Part shown: positions 35,787 to 48,318 of the stretch, piece by piece | How positions within the stretch are numbered: the stretch's first letter is position 1 | How the letters are laid out: every line of letters begins with the position of its first letter | Assembly (NCBI GenBank): GCA_017590115.1 | Contig: JAGGNK010006448.1 | Coordinates: forward strand, 3,207,987 to 3,271,986 | DNA: 64,000 nt | Direction of reading: 5' to 3' | From: Montifringilla adamsi | Taxonomy: Eukaryota > Chordata > Aves > Passeriformes > Passeridae | Notes under the pieces: model-generated | Seen by the model: the letters and a program-made list of their open reading frames with translations, nothing else | What the model was told of the DNA's origin: nothing | The model's database searches: none | Position numbers and translations under genes: made by a program

Positions 35787-38194
35787 TAAATTAACCAAGG
35801 TTCTGTCTTTACTTCAAAATTACAAATTAAAAACATAGATCACATGGTCTTTATCAATAGACATGTTTTTGTGATCACAATCTAGATATTCTGGTCTCAA
35901 CTTCTTTGGCTGAACTTCAATGAACCTACACTTAAATTCTAGGTCAAGAAAATTGTTAAATTGCAAATGGCAAGTCAGAGGCTACATGGAGCTAAGCATT
36001 CTAATCCTAGTGATTCCATGATTCTATAATTCCTATAAGCTCCCATGTGAACTTCTCTACCTTTTGCATTATGTTGAAACAAAAAGGATGATGAAATGTT
36101 AACTCAAAGCAAGGTGTACCGCTAACATTGTCATTTCCCAACTGCTAAACACTGAGCTTTTTTGAAGGAGAATAACAAAAGAATTTCTCTCATCTAGATG
36201 ATAAAAAATAAAACCTAGAACAAGCAAGTGTCATCAAGGACTTTAGCTTTCCAGGGCAGGTTGGGTTTGCACGATGGTGTAATGTGTGAGTGTATTACTT
36301 GGATTATACAGAAAAGTATCTGATTTCCTGCAATACCAAGAATTTTTCCCAAATTGCTTGAAGCTGCTCCCACTTTGTGCAAGAATATTTCCTAGCCTTT
36401 ATTTCTTCACAAGGAAACAGACCTGCTTCAAATCCCCGACTCACAGCTGCCAGCAACTTTGACAGAAGTATCAAAAGCTCCATAGTGTGTACTAAAAAAC
36501 GTGTAGAGCAAGAAACGTGTAACAGAGTTTAATTTTATTCCAGTTTGAGCACAGTGGAGAGTAGAATGGGGAAGAAATGTGATAATTTGACCAGCTATGG
36601 TTTTGACTGTCACAGCAGTTGTGCTGCATACTTCCAACAGACTATTTGCAATGGTGGCATTACTACTTCAGCAGTCATATGTATGAGTTCTGTTTAGCAG
36701 CAGGGGAGAAACACATGCCGCTCATTTTAATGAAAAACAAAATTAGCATTCGGTTTCATAAAACTAAGTACTTTCTAAATAAATAACACATTAGCGCTAA
36801 TATTTCATTGAAAACTGTACTGAAGGGTTTTTACAATTAAAAAAAAAAATTAAAAAAAAAAAAAAAGAACAAAAAACAACCCTGCCCTGAGGCAAATCAA
36901 ATCTTTAGAAAATATTTCCTACACACTTTGATTCAGCCTTGGAAATGCTGCAGAAATTAGGAGTCTGTAAGTATTTTTAAGACATTCTAGCATACCCATT
37001 AGTTTGACTGACTGGCCAGAGGTGCAAAAGTAAGAGTGACCACCTGCCTTCTCACTCTAATAGGGATTTAGTACACTCAGACTATGTAGACAGTGCCAGA
37101 TATAAATCACAGTATTCTGACAGCCTTGTTTCCTACTGAAATAAGGCTCATGGCATTTGCATTGTCCATTTGGGTGGATATCTGTCCCCCTTAACTTCTG
37201 AGTTGATGGGTAATTGAAGCACAATCAAAAGAACTGAAAAACCTCACAGCTGTTACATTCTTACAAATTCTATGAATACTGATGACGGAGTAAGGAAAAG
37301 GAAGAAGCAAATCTGTAGTTCATGGAGGGACAAAGCCAAAATTCAGCCATAACCTTTAGCCTAGGAGAAGGTGACTCTGTCAAGGAATGTGCCTCCTTTT
37401 TCAAGTAGAAACTGAATAAAATTGGCAGAGATGAGCAGAAGGAGTAGTACAAAGAAAATGAGACCTAAGCCTTCAAAGTTTTGTTGCCCATAGAATGACC
37501 TCCTTTCTTATATTATTGCATGATAACAAAGCACTCAAATACTATCAAGCTGTCAAATTAAACAGTTGATTAAACTTCCTTCAGCTGGTTCCTTTGTAGT
37601 AAAACCATGAGACCCAAGAAAGAACTATTAAATGTACAGGCACTTCACACGTGGATTATACTAACAAGTCACTACTAATTTTCCACAAGTTTAGAAGAGT
37701 TTGCAAGATACCATCAGGCAGCTAATTAAAATTTCTAGATGCAACTCTCTCAGATCATGTATTACCTTAGGTATTAATGTTTCTTTCATTAAATGAGTAC
37801 TGTATCCCATGTTACTATTCTCTGGCTTCATAAAAAACATCAGCATTTGACTTCAACAATTACTCAGTGCTGTTCAAATTAAGCTGTTCAATCACTATTT
37901 CTTCCTGAGGATTGACTGACCAGTACTGCAAAAATTCTCTGTGATGCTTAAAAGGAAATTATGCAGTTCGAGTACTATACATTTCTGTTTATCTTGCCAT
38001 GGGTGTTACTAGAGGTCTCTGTATACATAATTTTCTTTGTGTTTTTTCTTTACACATTAGTTTGGAGTCTTTGCTGAAGTTATGAATATGATACTGTTGG
38101 AGAACAAAGCTAACAACATCTGCACAGAGAATAAAAAGGACAGCATAAACCACACAACCGAGTTAATATTTAAAGAACAAAAATTTAATTTGGT
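35787..38194. other. Intergenic DNA downstream of KCTD12
   Basis: No gene recognised. A possible CR1 tail-like phrase ('gattccatgattctataatt') occurs near 36012. A-rich tract at 36839-36867. Confidence 0.55.
36839..36867. repeat. Poly(A) tract
   Basis: Two A-runs separated by TT, followed by mixed A-rich sequence. Confidence 0.9.
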
Positions 38195-38218
38195 ATGCAA
38201 CTTTGTCTTAGGAGGATC

Positions 38219-38224
38219 TTTATT
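38219..38224 (-). terminator. Candidate poly(A) signal of KCTD12
   Basis: This is the first canonical AATAAA on the gene strand after the KCTD12 stop (TTTATT on the plus strand). Cleavage would be expected about 10-30 nt further on, near 38190-38210. The absence of any earlier AATAAA was checked by reading 38225-41601. Confidence 0.4.
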
Positions 38225-39051
38225 TTCAATGCTATACATGTGAAAATAAGAATGAATAAGTGGCTCATTATCTACATGTATAAAAATATAAACATCCTAT
38301 CAAACATATGCAAAATCACCCTTCATGATATGCATCACTGAAAAGACCTATGCCTTAACGTCTAATTAAAAGAAAGACTGCCCTTGTGGATTTTTTAATA
38401 GCACTTGTAAATGCTACTGCATTCATCCATAAGTACATGAACTGTGAACAGCAACAGCTACAAAATGTAGACAGGACTCCAGTATTGTGCCTTTATATTT
38501 TTGTATGTTTTCATGTCAACAAGGCAGCAGAGTCGTTGTGTTTATCCATTCTTCAAGCTCTCAATAGAACAGACAAGTAAAACTCATTGACTTTGCCTTG
38601 AGCATTTTTCCTTTTAGAAAGTTTACTGCCATTTCTAAGTAATGGTTCAGGAAAGTATCACCTTCTGTGGCAAAGCATCAAATGACTATTATATTTACGG
38701 CACCATCATTTTAAGCCTGCTGACAATACTGAGTTATCAGTAAATTAAAGGCCCATTTCTTAACACTAATAACACTTAAAATTTTTTAGCACAAAGACTA
38801 AAAAAAAAATCCTGTTTATATTACATCCATTTTTATGTAAAAAGTGAGAAGTACTGGGTCATCTGCCAGGAAAGGGATAGGCAACCATTAATCAAAAGAC
38901 AGGCAATCTTTGTTTTAGAGATGCATTCAGCCACCTAGAAGATTCACATTCAAGCAAATATGTCATCAATTTCAGTTCTACAAACTGATGATACTTATAT
39001 TCAGTTTTTCCATTGAAACAGGTATAAGAAACCAGTAAGACATTACTATGT

Positions 39052-39059
39052 TATGTACA
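39052..39059 (-). promoter_or_regulatory. Second Pumilio-type site in the probable KCTD12 3' UTR
   Basis: This is the same TGTACATA octamer on the gene strand, 115 bp downstream of the first. A pair of identical octamers is more suggestive than one, but TA-rich DNA produces such motifs by chance. Confidence 0.3.
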
Positions 39060-39166
39060 TGACATAATGTGAAAATGCTCAGCTAGATACATTATGAAAT
39101 CCTGTAGCACTAATATTATTAAAAAAACCTAAATGATTTGTGTAAAATGTTTATATACTGTATATA

Positions 39167-39174
39167 TATGTACA
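39167..39174 (-). promoter_or_regulatory. Pumilio-type site in the probable KCTD12 3' UTR
   Basis: The gene strand reads TGTACATA, a match to the Pumilio consensus UGUANAUA. A second identical octamer lies about 115 bp further along the transcript (39059-39052). Function would require that this region is in the mature mRNA. Confidence 0.3.
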
Positions 39175-41601
39175 CTAAATCACAAGGTCAATTTAAAACT
39201 GCCCCTATTCATAGCTCCTATGATGGATTTAGTAAGCTACCAGATTCTTAAAAAAAGAAAGCTATCTAGAGCAAATCTGAACACTTTACTGAAAACTGAT
39301 TTTATACAAAATCTTAAAAAACATACTTCAGAGTTACTTAACAGAAACTAGAAAAAGACGGTCATTACTCTTGAGAAGGGCACTGTAAAGACCTAGTAGC
39401 TGTGATCAATGTCTTTTCACTTGTGGTAAAAGTTAAGCACAAAGAAGTCATGTCAGAGTAAGGCATAGGACAAACAGACTTCATTCCATCCTCAGGTGTA
39501 TTGGCCTCTCACTGCATCTTATTGCTCATCTAATTTGGCAGGTTTACATTTATATCCTTTTAAAAATACTCCATAATACAACTATCTACAAATGGACAGT
39601 ATCCAGTGCTTTCATATGCACATCTTCCATTCAATCATGTTGATAAACAACCTTGCTAATATTAGAAAAAAGAAGCCATGGTGATGCAAATTATTTTCAG
39701 TTTTATGTAGTTGTGCATGCACTTAATGAAAGACCAAGTGAACAGAGACTGAGCACTGAAACTCGATAGAAATGTAGCTATAGCTGTTTCCAAAGGAACT
39801 AGGGTTTTTTTTAAAAAGCCCTACTGTGAAATTCTTTGGTTAGAATACTGGTGATAGAAGTATTTTTAAATTTGGAGTTAAAACTAGAACTAGCTAGAAC
39901 TAGAATTATTTTTCAAGAGTTTTAAAAACATAACTTCAAGCCTTTACTATGTATTGCTAAATTCTTCAGCACTTCAGATATATTTAGGATATTTTTTCTG
40001 TGATGGTCTGAACAGGCTATACTCATTCTTAAATCAAGTTTAGGTTTTTAAAGAGAAGTGTTGTTATATTCCAGACTTCAAGAATTTGTTAGAAAGAGCT
40101 GCTGAATCTCTGTAAAACCTGCGGTTCAGATCATCTGTTCCAATGCAGACTCTGACTGCCTCCTCTGGGAAAGACTGTTATTCAGCAGTAACAAAATACA
40201 GCTCAGAAGAAGTAATTTCCCCTGAAGAAAGTTGGCATCGTGCTTGTTTTTCTGAGGACAGGGCTCAATCCTTTCTAAGAAGCACTAAGTTTGTCTAAGA
40301 AGAGATACAGTGTCAGTGCCCAAATAATACTGCTATGAAAACTAAGGAAACAGCTCTTTAAAAAGTGATTTTTGTCATCTGCTGGCTTCAGAGTTTTACA
40401 GAACTAACATGACAAAAAGTAACAAGGCTGCTCATGATGACAGTAATAATGTACATCTTGCACTAATTCAATGCACATAATTTCAGCTTCCCAGGACCCA
40501 GGCCCTACCTTTACTCAGGCAAGCCTGGCTTCACCTCACTCCCATCGTTTTGAGGGTATTTAAGGAAATACGCATTGAGATTTCTGTCCATATTATAGAC
40601 AGTAACTTCAAGAGAACTATAAGGACTTCAGACCACCCATGGAAGTTACAATTCATAAGTACTTTAATTTTTCAAAGTGTCTTTGTTTTACCTCTTAAGG
40701 GAATAAACACATGTCTCTGAGGACACTTCATAGTTCAAATGATTGGTTATCCAGCAGATCTGTCCTTTCACATCAGCTTTACATGCTTGCTGTGCAGGCC
40801 CTGGTCCAGCTTAACAGAGAGGAGTTCAGAGATGTGGGGAGCAAAGAGGGGAGATGGGAGCAACCAGTTGTGAAGGGCCACATGCACGCCTCCTGCAAAA
40901 TTACTCATCTCAACAGATAAAGCGTGAGCCACTGCAAACCCCTCACAGTCAGGCTTCCTTTCTATGTGACAGTCCTTCACAGACAGGCATCACTTTGATG
41001 GGTGGGGAAGGGAGGAGTTAAAAAGGGACCATTTGGGGTCTGCCCACCAAGGCCAACTCCCTCATAAGGGTATTGGGATGGGAAAAGACAAGCATTTGCC
41101 ATGCCATCTTCAACAGAAGTTGCTCAAAGCAACTTCAAAGTTTCTCAGCCCTACCTGGATGAATTTTAAAATGCCCCACCCTGCCAGAGCTATACCTCAG
41201 CTCTGTGCGGGGAGAGGGACAAAGACTGGGTGCACATGCATGCTTTTGTGGGATTTGTCTACTCCCAATATTTCTCTCCTTCCTTGCTACCAACACAGCT
41301 ACTGGGAGATGCAGGAGGGAGGGTGAAGGTGGGAGCCAGGATATGGCCAAGCAGGGACACGACAGCCGAGGCACAACACGGTGACCTCCTGCCCCGGGGC
41401 CGTCAGGAGGTGCTGCAAGAGGGGTGGGGGCTGCGCCGGGGCTGGCCCGCCTTGTGCGCGGAGGCAGACACCGGGTGAGAAAAGCACAGGGAGACACAGC
41501 CCCGCTTCACATCCTCCTTCCTTCGGGACGCGAGGGGACCGTAGGTGCGAGGGTGTGCAGGGCCGGCTGTCTTGTCCCCACGCCACGGGCTGGGCGGATG
41601 C

Positions 41602-42660
<1,059 letters not shown>

Positions 42661-42847
42661 CTACGGCAGGGCCGCCGCCCTCGGGGGAGCGCAGCCCTCC
42701 GCTGCTGCCCGCCGGAGCCTCCCGCCCCGTCTGGCGCCGGAGCCGCGCTGCCGCTGCGCTCCCCGCGGCCGCTCCTCTGCCCGCTGCCGGACAAACTCCT
42801 CCGTCGGGCTGCGAACGGAGAGCCCCGGCACCGGCGGCAGGGCCGTG

Positions 42848-42856
42848 TTTATGTAG
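42848..42856 (-). promoter_or_regulatory. TATA-like element upstream of KCTD12
   Basis: The gene strand reads CTACATAAA here, about 250 bp before the start codon and just upstream of GC-rich leader sequence. If used, transcription would start near 42815-42825 and give a leader of about 220 nt without any ATG. The TATA match is imperfect and CpG-island promoters often lack TATA boxes, so this is only a candidate. Confidence 0.25.
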
Positions 42857-42968
42857 CGCGGCCGCACCTCGCGGGAGGCGTGGGAGGCTGGCGGGAGGCA
42901 GAGCCGAGCGCACGGGGAGGAGAAGGGGACGGCCCTGCACTGACGCAGGGTCCCCCGTCGTCGTCCGT

Positions 42969-43006
42969 CCCCCGTTTCCCCCCCCCCCCACCCGGTCCTC
43001 CTTCCC
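42969..43006 (-). promoter_or_regulatory. G-run cluster with quadruplex potential in the KCTD12 promoter
   Basis: On the gene strand there are four G-runs in a row. Read on the plus strand they are C5 (42969-42973), C12 (42978-42989), C3 (42991-42993) and a C4 near 43003-43006. The loops are short enough for an intramolecular G-quadruplex. The position is about 370-405 bp upstream of the ATG. Structure formation is inferred from the pattern only. Confidence 0.35.
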
Positions 43007-43660
43007 CGGTTGCGGTGGGGAGCCTCTCCCCGCCCGGTGCGCGCCCGCCGGGCTCCCGTCGCCGTGGGCGAGCACCGCGGTGTGTGTCCAGCGGGGATAA
43101 AACCTGGGGGGTCCAGCCTCCCTCCCTGCCTCCCCCAGCGCCCCTGAGCGAGGCTTCGGCTCCGGCTCGCTCCTCGGCTTTTCCGACACGTCTCGTTTTC
43201 CGCAGGCAGGAAAAGCCCTCTGTTTGCCCCGAAGTGCAGGAGCGGGCAAGCGGCGGGACGCTGCTGCTCTGCCGAAGGTGCTGTGCTGTACCCCTGCTAA
43301 ATCTTCCTAAGGCTTGTCCCAACCCTCTCCAAATGAGAACCCCGGCGAGACAACCGTGTCCCCACCCTCCTGTCGCCTTCGCGGGAGAAAACGCGAGCCT
43401 GTGGTGCTGCCCGCTCTCTCCTCACGCGGCTCCCCGGCCTGTTCCGGGCTTGCAAGACACCCCCATTACAAACGCAGGTTTCTCACGCCCTGAAGGACTC
43501 CGTTACACCCCCGCCGATCCTCATTCCCGGAGGGAGACGCGGTGGATCGCGCCGTCCGAGGGATGCCCCGCCGGCCGGGGGAAGACCCTGGTGGCGAGGG
43601 ACACCTCGGCGCGGATGGGTCCCCTCCAGCTGCCTGACAAGCGGCACTTCACCGTGAGAG

Positions 43661-46600
43661 CCAGGCTCCTCGTGTCTGCGTGCACATTTGTGTATTTAGG
43701 TGTCCCTACTGCTCAGATTTAATTAGGATTAATTTGGTACATCGGGATCTGCGTGAAACACAAGCACCTATTTAACGTGCGTTGGTAGAAAGCATTTGTT
43801 TCAGGCTTTTGCTTGAATTTAATCTACGCTGCTGTGTCTCTTTGCAAGCAACAGTAAAGAGCTGCTGCCTTGATGCATTCATTTGCTCTCCAGTGGGAGT
43901 TCACATGTGCTTTCTTCCTCGAGAGAACAGCTCGGAGGACAGGCAGGTCTGACGAGTGTGAAGACAATGGTCAGTGCTCTCCTTTCGTGGGGGTGAACGA
44001 AGCCCTCTCTGGACTACCCTACTGCAAGTGCCCCACTGCAGTGGTCTGTGAAGTAGCAATCAAAAGATGCAGGTGCAGGGGGTAGAAGCCCTTCAAAATT
44101 TGAGAAGTGGGAAAGGAAGGAAAGGCAAGTTAGTTCTCAAGAAGCAAAATAAGTTTGCCCAAGAGACGAAGAGGAAGAAGAGGGGTAGTTGAGAAACAGA
44201 AGTTTTGAAAAGGGAATGGGTGGTAAAAAAGAATAATGTGTCTAGAAAGAACTGACAGGGAGATAGTGTGATCTAATGAAGGAGACGGGGTGGTCTGGGG
44301 AGAGTGGAAACTCAGAATTTACAGGAGTTTCATCTGAACAAGACTAAGAATATGGTAACAAAGATGTGGACCATTACTTTTTCCATGTTGGAAATCCAGT
44401 TACCAGAGTTTTGACCAAGTATTTTCATTTGTGGGACTGGAATGGCAAAGTAGGTTAATCTGATGCTTTGCTGACATTTTGTTACAAGAGCTTGTTTCTC
44501 TTTTCTTTCTTTTTTTTTTTTTTTTTGTTTGGTTTCGTTTTGGTTTTTGTTTTAGTTGTTTGTTTTTTGTTTGTTTTTTTGGGTTTTTTTTGGGAGAAGT
44601 AGAAGAGAGGTTAAAACAGTTCTGAAAGACGAGGGGAAAAATTAAATAATCTTGAATTAAGTTATTTTGCTACCCATTTAAACAGCTGAGTTTGTTGCTG
44701 GAGGAAAAAAAAGGGGGGAAGTAACGTGACATGTACTGCCACACACAGAATCTTTGTTTTCTTTCTGTATACTATTTCAGGGTCAATTCACCAGAGTAAA
44801 AGCACATGAAATTTTCACGTGGTGGTTTGCTGGTGACAGTTTTATGGAGTTGCTTTTACCTCTCGGTCTCTTAATGTGGCATCTCCCCCCACATCACCCT
44901 GCTCCTGGCCATACTTAGCAAGAAGCCACCTCAAGAGCCTCCCACAGATTCGTATTTTAAACTCCACTTCCCTAGTGTGGGCTCTCTATTGAGAGCACTG
45001 TGATTAAACTGTGCACCCAGAGGATGAGATCATATAATGCTTGAGCAGGCGCTTATTCATAGCAGAACTTGCAGTGGAAGATTTTGTACCTACCAGCAGG
45101 TGAGTCTTAACGAATGCTCCCGTATTAAAAAATGGGATCTTTAATTAATTAAAATTATTTCAATTTTCTGGCATTACGTGAGTATCAATGCAGGTTAAGG
45201 AAAAAAAACCAAAACACTAACATATTAGACTTGACTTTGTTTGTCTTGAGCTTTGTTAGATTTGAGACCCGACTTCATAAAACCTGAGCTTGATGGATTC
45301 TCCCAGTGCATGTTTTCAGAAGCTTCAGAGATGAGTAAGTTATGCTGCTCCTTCAGCCACTGGCTCCTCAAAGCTCCTCTGCCTGCCTACTGTCTCATGG
45401 GAGGCCAGGTGACAAGGATCCACCGTGCTCCTGTGCAGCACCCTGGGATGCGCAAAGCCACCATATCAAAGGGGTGGGGAGGAGCACAGCTGACACAATA
45501 AGGTATTTGGCCCACTGTCCCAGGTCTCTTTGTAAGGGCACAAACCAGTCCATCCCACTGCAGTGTTCTCTCTGTCAGTGTGAAGCTGACTCCCGACTCC
45601 CCTTCTAAAAGGAAGCAAGGAGCCTTCTCAAGACCCTATTCATAGAGCCTGTTCAACAGTCCTGGGCAAAGACCCAGCTTGCAGTGTTTGTCTCTGAGAT
45701 AGATGTCATTTTCTGGGCTTAAAAGCATGCCCAGCACTGAAATAACTGTTTTGAAGCTACGTCTCTTCAGAGAAATTATATTCTGTGGGCATCTCACTGC
45801 TGCTTTATGCCTTGCCTGACTGCAAGGCTTTGGTTATTGTAATTTCTTTCGTCAACAGATTTTTCCTCTTTTCACAATATGTTCATCTAATTTCTTCTCC
45901 ATTTCCCACCTCTTTTCATTTGGCAACGTTTGCCTCAGTGAGGAGGATTGGACTTCATCTGTGGGTATTACAATGGGTAAATATATCAACAATTTTTTAC
46001 TTATGTGTCAGTCACTGGGTTGCGTAACACAGTCGTAGTGGTTTATTCTTATTTTGTGTGGGAGACAGCGAAATATTGGTACATGTAACATTAAAGACTG
46101 CCACAGAATGCCTCCTGCAAGGCATACAGCCCCCATAAAGGCTAGTAAATATTAAATATGGTCAAATGAACAGGCAAGGCTTTATGACAATGAACGTGTA
46201 GTTGAATATCTCTGACTGTGCAGTGTTGGCATATTTCTGGGCAGTAGCTCTTACAGGTAAGACAGTCACATTTCAGTGTTTGCTATTAGCTGCTGACCAG
46301 AGCTAGCTAGAGGGACACTGTCTTCACCTGTCAGGATACAACAGTTTTTCTTCTTTTAATATTTTGAAACGTTTACATTGGTTTGGGGGGATTGGTTTAG
46401 TCGATTTGGGGGGTTTTTGTGACTTTTTGTTTGTTTGTGGGGGGTTTTGCGGGAGAGGCTTTTGTTGTTTCCATGTTTACAAAGATACTTCCATCGCGAT
46501 GGGCCCCTGTTTTGCATTTTGGGCGGTACACCCACGGACGATCCCGGTTTATTCAGGGAGGGCAGTTTTCTTCACAAATGGAGGAAGGCTAACACCTAGT

Positions 46601-47547
46601 GGCAGTAAATCCACATTGCAGTTAAGAAATACAAAAGGCCTCCAAAGTATTGCCAGCGTGACCCAAGGCACATAAGGAGAAAACGATACTTCTTCGGTAG
46701 ATGTAGACTATTATGTATTCAGCTTCTTCTTGAGAAACTTAGTAGAGAAAGAACATATTTTTTCCCTGTTCTGAACTAAAGTGTTGGTTTATTATTTCTT
46801 CTAGCAGTCTTCACTGTGTGAAGTCGAATAATATTGCTTAGAAACTAATTAGTTACATATGACTGCATTGTTTGAATTTTAATACTGAGTTGAGTGCAGT
46901 ATTTAGCCTTCTGCATAAAATCATCAAAAGGAGTTAGCGCTATAAACTGAATTGGAGGTTCAAATATGCTCATTTAAGCTTCACAGTCTTGTTTAGACAA
47001 TGCAAGAAAAAGAGTTTAGTAGTCCCACAGCAGAGCATATTGCCTAAGAGTCAGAAATCCTTTGCTTTTTTGGGACTTACAAGCTCTCTAAAATGTGTGC
47101 AGTTGCATAGGTTTGACTTTGACAGTCAATGTATGGCTATTAGAAATGGCTTTCCCATTTCTGAGTTATTGTTCAGAGTGAATTTATCAGCCTCAGCATT
47201 ATGCTCGAGTGATACCAAGTAATATTTCCAAAACTTGAATTATGTATTATTCCACCCAATGACAGAATAAGAATTCAACTCCTTCTAAGGGGAATGCTCT
47301 CTCTCTTCAAACTCAGTTTCACAGGATGTATGCAGTTAAACACAAATGCATACATTCATAGATTTCAGTATTTCATGTGAATTGTAATGAATGTTACCTG
47401 TGAAGTTACATCTGATAATATCTGCTCATAGAAATTGTTTTGCATCTGTGTTTGCATATACAGCTGGATACATTTAGCTGGAACTGCATGTTCTAGGAAA
47501 TCCAGCTGCTGTGGAAATCTGCACATTCAAGCATGAAAAATATTGAA
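43661..47547. other. Intergenic DNA upstream of KCTD12
   Basis: Composition falls back to AT-rich beyond the island. No gene recognised. It contains a T/G-rich tract (44495-44594) and a small CpG-dense patch (46480-46560). Confidence 0.55.
44495..44594. repeat. T-rich tract with G interruptions
   Basis: T17 at 44510-44526, then T-runs broken by GG, GGG, G or A. Confidence 0.95.
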
Positions 47548-47640
47548 GAGCCAGAATAACACAGGCTGTAAGGGACCTCAGAAAGTCATCAAGGGCTCAT
47601 GCACTTCCCTCCTGCCAGGGTGCTACAGACATTTCTTTGG
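47548..47640 (-). mobile_element. CR1 3' tail remnant
   Basis: 'agccagaataacacaggctg', then 'taagggacctcagaaagtca' and 'cctcctgccagggtg', follows the reverse complement of the CR1 3' end. Diverged and short. Confidence 0.6.
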
Positions 47641-48192
47641 ATAATTTTGTGAGGGAAATGCTGTGCAGAGTCTGGAGAAGAGGGAGGGAGAGAAGGAGGA
47701 CAGACATTAGCAGTGTATTCTGTGTCCTTGGCTGATACAGAGTTACAGAGTGTGACTGAGAAACATAATCAAGTGAGCAATTAGTGAAGGTCAGAGCTGT
47801 GTAATTTCCTTCAAGCACCTTTGTGAAAATTGGAAGACAAAAAGCACCTTCTCAGTGTTGGGGGACGTGCAGGTAGTTTCTGCCTTGGTAAGCGAGAGCA
47901 CTGAAGGGGACACCTTCCACACACATCTTGAGCATCACTGAATTTGGAGAACACAGGAAAAGAGGCTGTGCACCTTATATCAAATGGGAAAATACCTCCA
48001 GCTGCTTCTTTTCAGGTGATATCTAGGAAAATGTGATAATTGGTCTCCTGTTTTGGTTAATTATAGAAGGAAGTTACAGCCCTGTCCAATACCAAAGGAG
48101 CAGAGTACAGCTGTGTCATTTAATAATATGCAGTGGTGTGGTATTTTACATGCACAACATGTGAGGCTTTTCTCCTGTGCTAAATTACTCAC

Positions 48193-48318
48193 AACCCCTA
48201 TGGAGCAGCTTTAAATCAGAGTTCTTTTTGTGAGCCTTGGCTCTCTGAAAGTAATCTTCCATATCTCTGTGAAACATTTCAGTCATGTCTTCAGATCTTC
48301 TCTCAGCAATTCTCCTAT
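48193..48318 (-). other. Candidate 126-bp exon, function unknown
   Basis: On the minus strand an acceptor-like 'gctatttattcacag' ends at 48319 and a strong GTGAGT donor starts at 48192. The enclosed 126 bp are exactly 42 codons, phase 1 at both ends, open in the frame reading RRIAERRSEDMTEMFHRD and on through EDYFQRAKAHKKNSDLKLLH. The product would be charged and mostly helical. I recognise no family. The pyrimidine tract is weak, and an alternative acceptor ('gttgttgttgtggtag') lies a little upstream. It could be an exon of an unannotated transcript or chance. Confidence 0.25.

Larger units (their letters stand above)
38195..41601 (-). other. KCTD12: Probable 3' UTR of KCTD12
   Basis: Reading the gene strand past the stop codon, no AATAAA occurs until 38224-38219, which predicts a 3' UTR of about 3.4 kb. 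Mammalian KCTD12 transcripts are known to have a 3' UTR of several kb, so this length is plausible. I recognise no transposon fragment in the interval, whereas flanking DNA has many. ATTAAA variants on the same strand (near 40663 and 38391) could give shorter forms. The true end is not proven. Confidence 0.45.

Noticed and set aside
36005..36040. CR1 terminal repeat phrase 'gattccatgattctataatt'
   Set aside because: Only the tail-like phrase is present. The upstream sequence does not follow the CR1 3' end, so it may be coincidence.
46378..46450. G-rich runs as a G-quadruplex
   Set aside because: The G6 runs are separated by loops of 17-25 nt, too long for a confident prediction.
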